Position numbers and translations under genes: made by a program. Source: Oscillospiraceae bacterium (GTDB lineage: Bacteria; Bacillota; Clostridia; Oscillospirales; CAG-272). Taken from it: 15,889 nucleotides of DNA. The notes beneath the pieces are model-generated. The model was not told the origin of the DNA and did no database searches. It worked only from the letters and a program-made list of their open reading frames with translations. Shown here one piece after another: positions 8,301 to 14,706 of this stretch (position 1 is the stretch's first letter; each line of letters starts with the position of its first letter). Location of the stretch: positions 1 to 15,889 of the forward strand of contig SVQS01000026.1 of NCBI GenBank assembly GCA_015065205.1, written 5' to 3'.

Positions 8301-8443
8301 TCTCCCACATTCACAACTTGACTTCTAACGGCAGAACCGCCGTCTGTGTCAAAGGTTACGGTGCAGGTCTTCTCTGCCAGGCATCCCGAAACAGAAAGAA
8401 TCAGTGCAGTAACCAAAAGCAACGATAATAAAATTTTCTTCAT
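2348..8443 (-). CDS. Giant lipoprotein with InlB-type (Listeria-Bacteroides) repeats
   Basis: A 2031-aa predicted surface lipoprotein. Residues 1-20 form a signal peptide (MKKILLSLLLVTALILS) ending in the lipobox VSGC, with lipid attached to C21. From residue 27 to about 1055 there are sixteen tandem beta-grasp repeats of 63-67 residues with the hallmarks YTITFDTDGG, APxxPTKxGYTFAGW and a closing KALW/ASW; these match the List_Bact_rpt family first known from Listeria internalin B. From about 1060 to the end, further and more diverged repeats alternate with four copies of a different module that opens with AGTWTG (near residues 1062, 1305, 1615 and 1862). The last residues are a normal repeat end (LVAKWN), with no LPXTG and no C-terminal membrane segment, so the N-terminal lipid is the only visible anchor. 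A good AAAGGA ribosome binding site lies 8 nt before the ATG, and a consensus promoter lies about 100 nt upstream. Likely a binding or adhesion stalk; the ligand is unknown. Confidence 0.9.
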   Translation of the reverse strand: MKKILLSLLLVTALILSVSGCLAEKTCTVTFDTDGGSAVRSQVVNVGENAIAPTAPVKEGYTFAGWYVGDTAYDFTSAVTENVTLKAKWTLNTYTVTFDADNGTEGTTAPVEHGKTAVAPADPIKAGYTFAGWYLGEAVYDFATAVTGDITLKAVWTVNQYTITFDTDGGSEIAPITSDFGAAVTAPAAPTKEGYTFAGWDKEIPATMPVEGVTVKALWTVNQYTITFDTDGGSEIAPITLDFGAAVTAPTAPTKAGYTFAGWDKEIPATMPIEGITVKALWTVNQYTITFDTDGGSEIDPITLDFGAAVTAPAAPTKTGYTFAGWDKEIPATMPIEGITVKALWTVNQYTITFDTNGGSEIAPITLDFGAAVTAPTAPTKVGHFFAGWNREIPATMPAENVTITASWTVKQYTITFDTDGGSEVAPIKLDFGTAVTAPDAPTKTGYTFAGWEVDIPATMPAENVTIKATWTINQYTITFNTDGGSEVAPITLDFGAAVIAPADPTKTGYTFADWDVAIPATMPAENMTITASWKINQYTITFNTNGGNKIAAITLDFGAAVTAPADPTKAGHTFAGWDVDIPATMPAENMTITASWTINQYTVTFDADNGDPLITVTVNYGEIVNAPADPEKEGYNFAGWYLGDKAFDIESPISESVNLKAHWAINHYTVIINADNGTDIDDNIVEYGTIIANPGTPVKEGYTFKGWFVGENEYDFANPITGNTTIKAVWAINQYTITFDTVGGNTIAAITLDFGADVTAPADPTKTGYTFAGWDVEIPETMPAKNVTITASWTINQYTITFNTVDGSAIDSITLDYGTAIVAPADPTKTGYTFAGWDVAIPATMPAENVTITASWTINQYTITFDTDGGNAIDSITLDYGAAIVAPADPTKEGYTFTGWDVEIPETMPAENVTVKALWTLNTYTVIFNADNGTLNKNVLVNHGATVDAIADPVMEGYIFDGWFIGDTKYDFTTPVTGELTLTAKWTMITYNVTVDTANGAEATTQTVNYGNAAVLPTDLVKPGFKFVGWTLNGEAYDVTAVVTSDITIVAAWEVVLPDLTEIAGTWTGDEMVGYTAYSYEFIIAANGVITASYNNGYTDVVLTINYVLFENNVLTINYDAGSVEGANLVFTLSGDKGSLATQAGVMGTAVTLSKTYTVTFDWGNYKSEVDPTTKTVSSGSTVTAPSKSWTGYEIKAWYLNGEVFDLANTPITSDITLVAEWAPKMLTVTLYGQDGTTVVKTLEVAYNTVFGDLADQLPTEIPTTDGFKFNGKWYTTIKATSPVSATAKITADKEYFPGLIAPMDDIAGTWTGIDSKGNAYTMVVDATNQTVAITTVNGDVTTEYNVASIYYKDFSGTVKLVVRYTTGISTSETTLTLTYTAEGTFTGSNSLVLEKQGQSSYTVTFDSDGGSAVEAQTIAKDATAQEPVAPTKDGYTFAGWYNGEIPYDFATPVTGDITLVAKWEEVVVSAEYIVTFVMTSSASETKTVLAGEYVVAPEKLTKPSSTSLMGWFDEDGNEFDIASTPITSDITLTAKWGYTVTIYNQNKEEVTNFLVEKDTPIPEDKIPEAVVNEGFVFTGTWHKSYTVSAAPVDITAPVSGTTKLYPGVIEESITDLAGTWTGEKANSDGTVNVYTFTIDVAVDENGKVTGVTVVPVVDGVTYEPESVQYNASSSNMQLCIKYYQEGSTSIKQFAINYNATEETVKLASPSIVLTKIVPHTVIFINGTTTVSTQEVLTFQYATAPESLTKPSSTTFMGWFDENGNEFDIASTPITSDITLTAKWGYTVTVYNQNKEEVTNFLVEKGTPIPEDKIPAAVVNEGFVFTGTWHKSYTASAAPVDITAPVSGTTKLYPGVIAESITDLAGTWTGEKANSDGTVNVYTFTIDVAVDENGKVTGVTVVPVVDGVTYEPESVQYNASSSNMQLCIKYYQEGSTSIKQFAINYNATEETVKLASPSIVLKKFGVHTVTFDTDGGNAIEAQTVVDGKAAVAPVVPTKEGYTFAGWYLDGSAYDFETPVTADITLVAKWN
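2566..3211 (-). repeat. Direct repeat copy B within the giant lipoprotein gene
   Basis: This 646-bp segment recurs at 3307-3952 at a fixed, in-frame offset of 741 bp (247 codons). Positions 2566-2867 are identical to 3307-3608 base for base by eye (302 bp); the remaining 344 bp show about 20 differences by hand count. It encodes one AGTWTG module and the repeat units before it. Confidence 0.9.
3307..3952 (-). repeat. Direct repeat copy A within the giant lipoprotein gene
   Basis: Partner of 2566-3211. The identical 302-bp half encodes the AGTWTG module (about residues 1613-1713, equal to 1860-1960 of the other copy); the diverged half encodes the two preceding repeat-like units (GWFDEDGNEFDIASTPITSD, then YTVTIYNQNKEEVTNFLVEK). 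Confidence 0.9.
5279..8365 (-). repeat. Tandem InlB-type repeat array, core unit 189 bp
   Basis: Sixteen in-frame tandem units. Ten of them (units 3-9 and 12-14 from the N-terminus) are 63 codons or very close to it, and neighbouring DNA copies line up at a 189-bp period (for example the AAGGTAAT motif at 7572 and 7761). Units 3 to 5 are nearly identical in protein, while units 1-2, 10-11 and 15-16 are longer (about 66-67 codons) and contain a YDF-type insert instead of the MPAENVT ending. The array suggests growth by unequal recombination. Confidence 0.88.
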
Positions 8444-8539
8444 AGCTTTTTTCCTTTCGTTGTTTATTATTCAACCAATTTGTAGCGCTGTAGTATGCCG
8501 AATGCATATTCCTGCATAAAAATTAGTGGAATTTCTTTC

Positions 8540-8568
8540 ATTATACAACTTGTTATACCAAATGTCAA
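8540..8568 (-). promoter_or_regulatory. Consensus sigma-A promoter of the giant lipoprotein gene
   Basis: On the minus strand a perfect TTGACA (8563-8568) and a perfect TATAAT (8540-8545) are separated by exactly 17 nt. Transcription should start near 8533, giving a 5' leader of about 90 nt before the ATG at 8443. The leader contains short alternative stems (around ATGCAGGAATATGCAT) but no riboswitch that I recognise. The rest of the 8444-8672 gap holds no gene; a weak AT-rich 7-bp stem at 8637-8654 may contribute to termination of the upstream gene. Confidence 0.9.
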
Positions 8569-8672
8569 GCGTTTTGTGCTAAAAAAGCAGATTTATTCCA
8601 TTAATTTGTGGTTCTTTTTTAAAAACCCGCCCAAACAATGAATAAAAATTCATTTTTGTGAATAAATAGACG

Positions 8673-11600
8673 TTATTCAGCCAAAAGCTGTTCACATTTT
8701 TCAACATAATAATTGTAAATACCTTCCAGAGGTTCGAAAGAAGCCAAATCGGAATCGTCAAGTCCTGTGTGGAGTTCCTTGAGCTGTGCAAGAATTTCGC
8801 TGATTGCATTGAGCGTCACCACGCTTTGCGTTACCTCATAGGTATAGTAGTTTGCCTCAAGACTGAAAAGCTTTTGGGCAACTGCCCCGGCATTCTCGCT
8901 GAAAGCCTCGGCAATAAAAAGTTCAAGTGCCGAATAATACAGATTGATGTTACCTTCCAACGTCATAACAAGGGATTTGGTTTGGGAATCAAGATTTTTG
9001 AATGCTTCAATAACCGCAAGCACTTTTTCCTTTTCGAATACGGGAGACTCATTTTCTTCCTTATTGAAAAAGGCGCTTATCATTTCGTAATAAAGCATCA
9101 GGAATTCGTCCAAATTCTTTTCGAGGTAAATATCGTAAAGATTAATACTTGAGCCATCAAAGAACAGCAATGTTTCTATGTAAAAATTGCGGTATACATT
9201 CACAGCATAGTCCAAAGTCCAATAACCTGCCTCTTCGGAGCCGTTTATTCCATCGGTATACGCATGGAACAGGGGTTCGTGGTAATATGCGTAAATCACG
9301 CTCTGGGGTGCGCGTGCAAGAATATCTGCTGCTATGCTCGCTGCTTTTTCAAAGGAAGACAGGAAATAGTTGTAGTTATAGGATGTGCTCGAAACAACAG
9401 AATAGTATGCAGTTTGCATATCGGTGAGCGCTTTGAACAAAGCATCCACCTCATCTGCCCATTCTCCAAGATCTGCTTTGGTGTTAATGTTCGCTTTGAT
9501 CGTCATGTATTTATCGTAAGCGCTACCAAGATAATAGGTAAAGTTTGCCTTATCGGCATCCGGCATTTGGATCAAATCCGACGTAACCTTATCCATGCGT
9601 GCTGTAAAATCGCTTTCCCAAGCATCATAGCCAAATCGGTTTGCATAAACCTCTATTGCAAGAATAAGGTTGTTATAGGTGTCTGCGTATTCTTCGGAAA
9701 GTTTGCTCCTCATAAAGTTGTTGATGACAACGGTGAAATAGCTCATATATTGCGAATACTTACCTAAATCATCAAACGCCAGCTCGGGAACACCGCGCGT
9801 ATAAAGCACGTTGAGTGTGGACAGGAAATTATACTGCTGTGAGGGCGACAGGGCAACAAAATGATTGAAGATGCTCTTGATGCTCTCACCGTATTCTGCG
9901 GTATCTTCGTATCCGTCAATCTGAATGGTGTTTTTAACAAGGGCAACGTACTCTTTCATCAGCACGTCATACGCTTGCAAATCAAGCAATCCACCGGAAA
10001 GATGACGGTAGCCGTATTCTCCTATACGCATATAATCGAATATAACCTCAAAGGTAATATCCTCAGAGCCATTCATACCCAAAAGCAAATTGACGGGAAC
10101 GTCGTTGTAGATGTAACTTTCTACGGTTCCCTCTTGCTCTTTTATCTTTTGGGCACAATCAATTGCAAGAAAATAATTGTAGAAAAATTTTGTAGTATCG
10201 GTATATTTCAGATTTTTAACATTGATATCATCCATAACGATGACCGCATTGAAGACGTATCCGTAAAGCTCGCTGATCTGCGAAGGCAGACCGTATATAA
10301 CAAAGTACTCGATAACATCCTTCTCGTCTGTATCATACAAGTAGTTATATATCATATCGAAGAGGTCGTTTTCCTCGCGCCAATCGGAAACCAGATAATA
10401 AAGATCGGGGAATTCAAGTATGTAGCTGGCACCCATAATTTGTGTAGCCGTTTTTCCTATCACGCTATAATGGGGTGCAAGTCCGCTGACCTTCCAATCA
10501 TTTGGAACATCCTTGATCAATTCGTAAATTGCAATCGCGTGCTCAAGTGCTCCCTGCATAACGCTCAGCTGATAGTCATCCATAACGGGATAGCTGCTGA
10601 ACATGATGCGTTCCTTTTCGTTTTCATAAATGACCTTATCACCGTACAACTCAATAATTTCCAAAAGCAGGGGGGCTAATGTATAGATTGCGCTGTCCTT
10701 GTCCTCAAAGAGAGGTAAAGAAGCTTTTACCGTTTCGTACTCTTTCAAATAAAGAACCGTTTCACCGTACTCAATGGCAAAAACATCCTTAAACTGACGA
10801 ATATTGTCGCTCCAAATCTCAAAGCCGTAAACCATTGCGGTACGCGCAACGTTGAACGCTAATTCTTCACCAATCAATCCTCTATCCGACACTTTCATAT
10901 CAACGTATGCCTGCATCAGCTCGAGCGCAAGCTCACCAATTTCGGGCTCTATAACAGGCTCGCTCTCCCCCGCCCAATTGATTACAAGAACCTTTTCGGC
11001 ATTGTCAAGGAACATCGATACATCTGTGTACGTAAGTTGTACCTCATAAGTGTAAGGCTCATCGTTGTAGATAACGGTAAGAATCTGTTTAATAGGAGAA
11101 TTCTCAGCATTTACCGCAGTGACGTCTAAACCCGATATCATATCCTCACTAATCGCCACTTCTCTTTTGATAGCTCCTGCATTTCCTGTTAAAATGAACC
11201 TTCCGCCCGAAGCGTCCGGCTTTCCTTGATAATGGCTGGTATAGGTGATTTTATTGGGCTTGCGGAAATCTACAGATTCGATTGCGTAAATATTTACCTT
11301 TAAGCTTCCCTCATATTTTTCGCCGTTGAGGTCACAAACAACTTTAAGCTCCACGTTCGACTTTGCAGTGGATGAATCAAACCCACTGACCGAAACAAAT
11401 GCACTTGAAAAAGGGAACGTGCGGGACGATCCATCAGGATTCGTTATTTTTACACTCCCCTTGCTTACATCAAGTGTATCTCCCACAAGATAGTCAACAA
11501 TGGCGTTGTTTACCGTCAGGTTTTCAACAACCGTAACGGTGAGTTCAGTGGTTACACCTTCGTATTCCACTGTCAAGGTCTGCTTACCAAGCAGATTTTT

Positions 11601-11837
11601 GTCGTATCCCGAAACGGTTACATCTTTGGAATCAAGTGCGATTTCGCTCACTTTCTTGCCGTCATCCGCGTTCAATATACCGCCGGAAAGATTGAGCTCC
11701 TGCCCCAGCACGTATGTGGTTTGAAATTCGTGATCTGGGCTGACCGAAATGGATTTCACCGATCCACACGCAACCGCACAAAGAATTAGGGCGAGTGCGG
11801 ATACAATCAATAAAAGATACTTAAAACTTTTTTTCAT
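8673..11837 (-). CDS. Lipoprotein with three Ig-like (group 3) domains and a large unknown region
   Basis: A 1054-aa protein. Residues 1-23 are a signal peptide with a lipobox ending at C24 (AVAC), so it should be a membrane-anchored surface lipoprotein. Three bacterial Ig-like group-3 domains follow: about 29-104, with the diagnostic YVLGQELNLSGGIL, VSGYD and LTVEYEG elements; 105-184, with YLVGDTLDVSKG and VSGFD; and 187-275, more diverged, with SGLDV and LTVIYND. From about 276 to the end is a region of some 780 residues, predicted largely alpha-helical and rich in aromatic and acidic residues, that I do not recognise. No catalytic motif, C-terminal anchor or obvious repeat is visible there. 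The gene follows the LRR lipoprotein gene after 78 bp with no clear terminator, so the two are probably co-transcribed. Its ribosome binding site is weak (GGAG 13 nt before the ATG). The Ig-like domains probably act as spacer or binding modules. Confidence 0.85.
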   Translation of the reverse strand: MKKSFKYLLLIVSALALILCAVACGSVKSISVSPDHEFQTTYVLGQELNLSGGILNADDGKKVSEIALDSKDVTVSGYDKNLLGKQTLTVEYEGVTTELTVTVVENLTVNNAIVDYLVGDTLDVSKGSVKITNPDGSSRTFPFSSAFVSVSGFDSSTAKSNVELKVVCDLNGEKYEGSLKVNIYAIESVDFRKPNKITYTSHYQGKPDASGGRFILTGNAGAIKREVAISEDMISGLDVTAVNAENSPIKQILTVIYNDEPYTYEVQLTYTDVSMFLDNAEKVLVINWAGESEPVIEPEIGELALELMQAYVDMKVSDRGLIGEELAFNVARTAMVYGFEIWSDNIRQFKDVFAIEYGETVLYLKEYETVKASLPLFEDKDSAIYTLAPLLLEIIELYGDKVIYENEKERIMFSSYPVMDDYQLSVMQGALEHAIAIYELIKDVPNDWKVSGLAPHYSVIGKTATQIMGASYILEFPDLYYLVSDWREENDLFDMIYNYLYDTDEKDVIEYFVIYGLPSQISELYGYVFNAVIVMDDINVKNLKYTDTTKFFYNYFLAIDCAQKIKEQEGTVESYIYNDVPVNLLLGMNGSEDITFEVIFDYMRIGEYGYRHLSGGLLDLQAYDVLMKEYVALVKNTIQIDGYEDTAEYGESIKSIFNHFVALSPSQQYNFLSTLNVLYTRGVPELAFDDLGKYSQYMSYFTVVINNFMRSKLSEEYADTYNNLILAIEVYANRFGYDAWESDFTARMDKVTSDLIQMPDADKANFTYYLGSAYDKYMTIKANINTKADLGEWADEVDALFKALTDMQTAYYSVVSSTSYNYNYFLSSFEKAASIAADILARAPQSVIYAYYHEPLFHAYTDGINGSEEAGYWTLDYAVNVYRNFYIETLLFFDGSSINLYDIYLEKNLDEFLMLYYEMISAFFNKEENESPVFEKEKVLAVIEAFKNLDSQTKSLVMTLEGNINLYYSALELFIAEAFSENAGAVAQKLFSLEANYYTYEVTQSVVTLNAISEILAQLKELHTGLDDSDLASFEPLEGIYNYYVEKCEQLLAE

Positions 11838-11915
11838 ATAGCTACATATTCTCCATTCTTATATCTGTTACAACTGTAAAAACAATGGTGTAAAGCCTTA
11901 TTTGATAAAGTGTTT

Positions 11916-14666
11916 TTATTGGATAACTTCCCACACAGAATACAGAGCGGTTTTTCTGTTGGGATCGCAGACATACTCTGCAGGATGTTGGACTTCCTCT
12001 GCAGATTCGCTCGTGCTCCAACCGATGAAATTGTATCCATTGCGGCTTGGAGCAGAAAGCTCAGTATCGGTAAATTTGTTCATTACCGAACCTTGAAGCG
12101 CCATCACCGATGTAACGTATCCGTCATCGGATATTTTGCACCCCAAAACTGCGACTGCAAAAGAGGAATTCCAGTTTGTGTGCCACTCTGAAACGGTGGC
12201 ATCAGTGTCGACGTACAAGGTCAACTGATGACAGGAATAGAACGCGTGCGCACCGATGAAAAGTAGGTTTTTGCCAAGCGCTAATGAAGGAAGAGATCCG
12301 CAATCACGGAATGCTTGCTCGCCAATGGACAAAACCGTTGTTGGAATTTGCAAATTGGAAAGCAAGATGTCTCCCAAGAAAGCAAAATTGCCAATCTTTT
12401 CAAGACCGTTACCCACAAAGGCTGCAGTCAACGCCTCACACTTATAGAAAGAATAGTTTCCAATCGTCTTGAGTGTATCGGGGAACATGGCAGTCTTTAA
12501 ACCCGTGCAACGGTAAAATGCCTTATCGCCTATGGTCACAAGCTTGTTTTTCACTGTTATTTCCTCTAAGGAAGAACAATCGTAAAAGGCTTTATCGCCT
12601 ATCATAAGCGTTCCGCCTATGATAACACTCTTGAGCGATGCAAAATCGCGGAAAGCACATTTTCCGATGTATTCAACCCGATCGCCAATGACCAGCATAT
12701 CGATTCCGGATGTTTCGGTCTCTCCGCTGATCGAGTCAGCACGGCGGTATCCGCAACCGAAGAATGCGAAGTCGCCAATGTAGGTAACACCTGCGGGAAT
12801 TTCAAGCCTGTCACTGTCTGTATCGTTGGGGTCATTGTTGGTAACACCACACATATAAAATGCGGATCTTCCAATTTCGCGAAGCATTGGAGGCAAACTT
12901 GTTAATTTGAGGGATGAGCAGTTGTAAAAGGTGTAATCCTCAATGCGCTCAAGGGCATCTGGGAACGTAACCTTTTGTAGCGCGGTGCAGTTGTAAAAAG
13001 CACCCTTGCCGATATACTTAACACTGTTGTCAATTTTAATGCTTTTGAGTTCTTGCAGATTGTAAAAAGCATAGCGAGCAATTCCAACCGTTCCCTTATC
13101 CACAACAATGTTCTCGGTTACCGTATCATTGTAATCAACAATCCAGTTGTCGGCATAGACCGCACCCGTGAGCGCGTTGTGGAACAGTTCGGTGTTGCGG
13201 AACGCATAAGAACCGATTTCCTTAACTGTTTCAGGTATTTGAATTCTTGCAAGCTTGGAGCAATTCATAAAAGCGTAATTGCCAATGCTCTGCAAAGAGC
13301 TTTCTTTGAGAGTCTGTTCAACGTAATCGTATGAGCCGAGAACAACGTCTATAAGCTTGTTACAAAACAGGAACGCCTGATCAGAAATATGCAAGATGCC
13401 GCTACCCGTTACAATGCTGAGAATATTGCTACCCGCAAATGCGTTTTTGCCGATATACTTGACACTGTTGGGAAGCTCGATCGCTGTGATGGATTGATTT
13501 GCATAGAGTGCGCTGTTGGCAATGCCCTCGGTTCCCTCTCTTATGTTAATCGAAGAAACGGTCGTATCCTTGAGGGCGAGGAACCAATTTCCCATATAGA
13601 TTTCATTGGTGGGCGAGTTGTTGTAGATCGCTGTCTCTAAAAATGCGGAATCGCCCATTTCTGTGATCTCTGATCCGAGCGTGACAGAGGAAAGATTGGA
13701 GCTGTGATAAAACGCCCCCATGCCAATCGTTTTTAGGCTATTGGGTAAGATTAAGGAGTTGATGGAAATTGCTTTTGAGAAAGCAAATTCACCAATTTCA
13801 AGGAGCCCTTCCTCAAAGCGAATTTCGGTAGCATCGGCACACGCCGCAAATGCAAAGTTGCCAATCTTTTTAAGCGACTTGGGTAAGATAATAGCCTTTA
13901 AGTTTGAAAGGTCGGTAAAGGCATTGTCACCAATAGACACCAACTTTTGACCGAAATGTATCTCCTCAATGGACGAGCAATACGCAAATGCGCTCTTGGG
14001 AATTTCAACAAGCCCCTCGGGAAGAGAGAGCGTTCCGCCCAGTGCACGGCATCCCGAAAAAACACTCTCTCCCAAAGAAAGAATCCCTTGTGGAAGATTG
14101 ATTTTTTCAAGATAGGAGCAATTTGCAAAAGCAAATGAGCCGATGGATTTTATGCTATCGGGTAGCTTTACCTCGGTGATGTCACCAGCGTTGAAAAATG
14201 CTTTTTCTCCTATGGCGGTAACAGCCTTTTGCCGATAGATTGAGGGGATTTCAATCACGCCGGTTGCCTCTCCCTTGGAAGCGACCTCGTATTCCCCTTT
14301 GCCGTCTATCAGTTTGAACACAAGTCCGCACTCCTCATCCCGTATGAAATCTACGGGATTTGAGAAAGGCGAATATTCTGTCCTTTGACCGCAGGCACGC
14401 ACAGACACACTATATTCTCCCGCGGGGAGAGATTCAAGTGAGTAATACGTTTTGCTCAAATCCACGAGGATGGGCTCTTTGTTTTGTTGTTCAATACGAA
14501 CGGTATATATTTTTGCCCCCTTTACCTCACTCCATTTGAGTGTCAGCGTTTCATATTCTACGGCAATGTCGCGAGGAGCATCCGGCGGCTCGGCACTCTC
14601 ACAGGCAGAAAAAGCCAACAAGGTGCAAATGATAAAACAATATGTAAGTAAACGAAAATACTTCAT
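11916..14666 (-). CDS. BspA-type leucine-rich-repeat lipoprotein with FN3 and C-terminal InlB-like repeat
   Basis: A 916-aa predicted surface lipoprotein. The signal peptide ends in a lipobox with C22 (FSAC). Residues about 29-108 form a fibronectin type III-like domain (WSEVKGAKIYTV, LPAGEYSVSVRA). From about 115 to 815 run roughly 25 BspA/LRR_5-type repeats of about 23 residues, with pattern L..I.LP..V..IG..AF..C. Two repeats carry an inserted loop before a GTxGIA element (YMGNWFLALKDTT and YADNWIVDYNDTV), a variation I recall from related clostridial LRR proteins. Residues 845-916 form a single degenerate InlB-type repeat (APSRNGYNFIGWS to SVWEV), which ties this protein to the giant lipoprotein downstream. 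The start has a strong AAAGGAG site about 6 nt upstream. It begins 40 bp after the vWA gene, with no terminator between, so it shares that transcript. LRR_5 proteins of this kind are often adhesins; the ligand here is unknown. Confidence 0.9.
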   Translation of the reverse strand: MKYFRLLTYCFIICTLLAFSACESAEPPDAPRDIAVEYETLTLKWSEVKGAKIYTVRIEQQNKEPILVDLSKTYYSLESLPAGEYSVSVRACGQRTEYSPFSNPVDFIRDEECGLVFKLIDGKGEYEVASKGEATGVIEIPSIYRQKAVTAIGEKAFFNAGDITEVKLPDSIKSIGSFAFANCSYLEKINLPQGILSLGESVFSGCRALGGTLSLPEGLVEIPKSAFAYCSSIEEIHFGQKLVSIGDNAFTDLSNLKAIILPKSLKKIGNFAFAACADATEIRFEEGLLEIGEFAFSKAISINSLILPNSLKTIGMGAFYHSSNLSSVTLGSEITEMGDSAFLETAIYNNSPTNEIYMGNWFLALKDTTVSSINIREGTEGIANSALYANQSITAIELPNSVKYIGKNAFAGSNILSIVTGSGILHISDQAFLFCNKLIDVVLGSYDYVEQTLKESSLQSIGNYAFMNCSKLARIQIPETVKEIGSYAFRNTELFHNALTGAVYADNWIVDYNDTVTENIVVDKGTVGIARYAFYNLQELKSIKIDNSVKYIGKGAFYNCTALQKVTFPDALERIEDYTFYNCSSLKLTSLPPMLREIGRSAFYMCGVTNNDPNDTDSDRLEIPAGVTYIGDFAFFGCGYRRADSISGETETSGIDMLVIGDRVEYIGKCAFRDFASLKSVIIGGTLMIGDKAFYDCSSLEEITVKNKLVTIGDKAFYRCTGLKTAMFPDTLKTIGNYSFYKCEALTAAFVGNGLEKIGNFAFLGDILLSNLQIPTTVLSIGEQAFRDCGSLPSLALGKNLLFIGAHAFYSCHQLTLYVDTDATVSEWHTNWNSSFAVAVLGCKISDDGYVTSVMALQGSVMNKFTDTELSAPSRNGYNFIGWSTSESAEEVQHPAEYVCDPNRKTALYSVWEVIQ

Positions 14667-14706
14667 CTACTTCTCCTTTCGGTTTTGTTGCAGTGTGCGA
14701 AAAGGC

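Noticed and set aside
5279..8365. Regularly spaced repeats considered as a CRISPR array
   Set aside because: The 189-bp period is a coding repeat in frame with similar sequence throughout the unit; there are no short identical repeats with unique spacers and no cas genes.
9861..10679. 272-codon plus-strand frame opposite the Ig-like lipoprotein gene
   Set aside because: No ribosome binding site and no recognisable sequence; the opposite strand encodes a continuous 1054-aa protein with signal peptide and Ig-like domains.
11838..11915. Possible promoter (TTGTTT, 16 nt, TATAAG) before the Ig-like lipoprotein gene
   Set aside because: The -35 match is poor and the gap is short; co-transcription with the LRR gene explains it as well.
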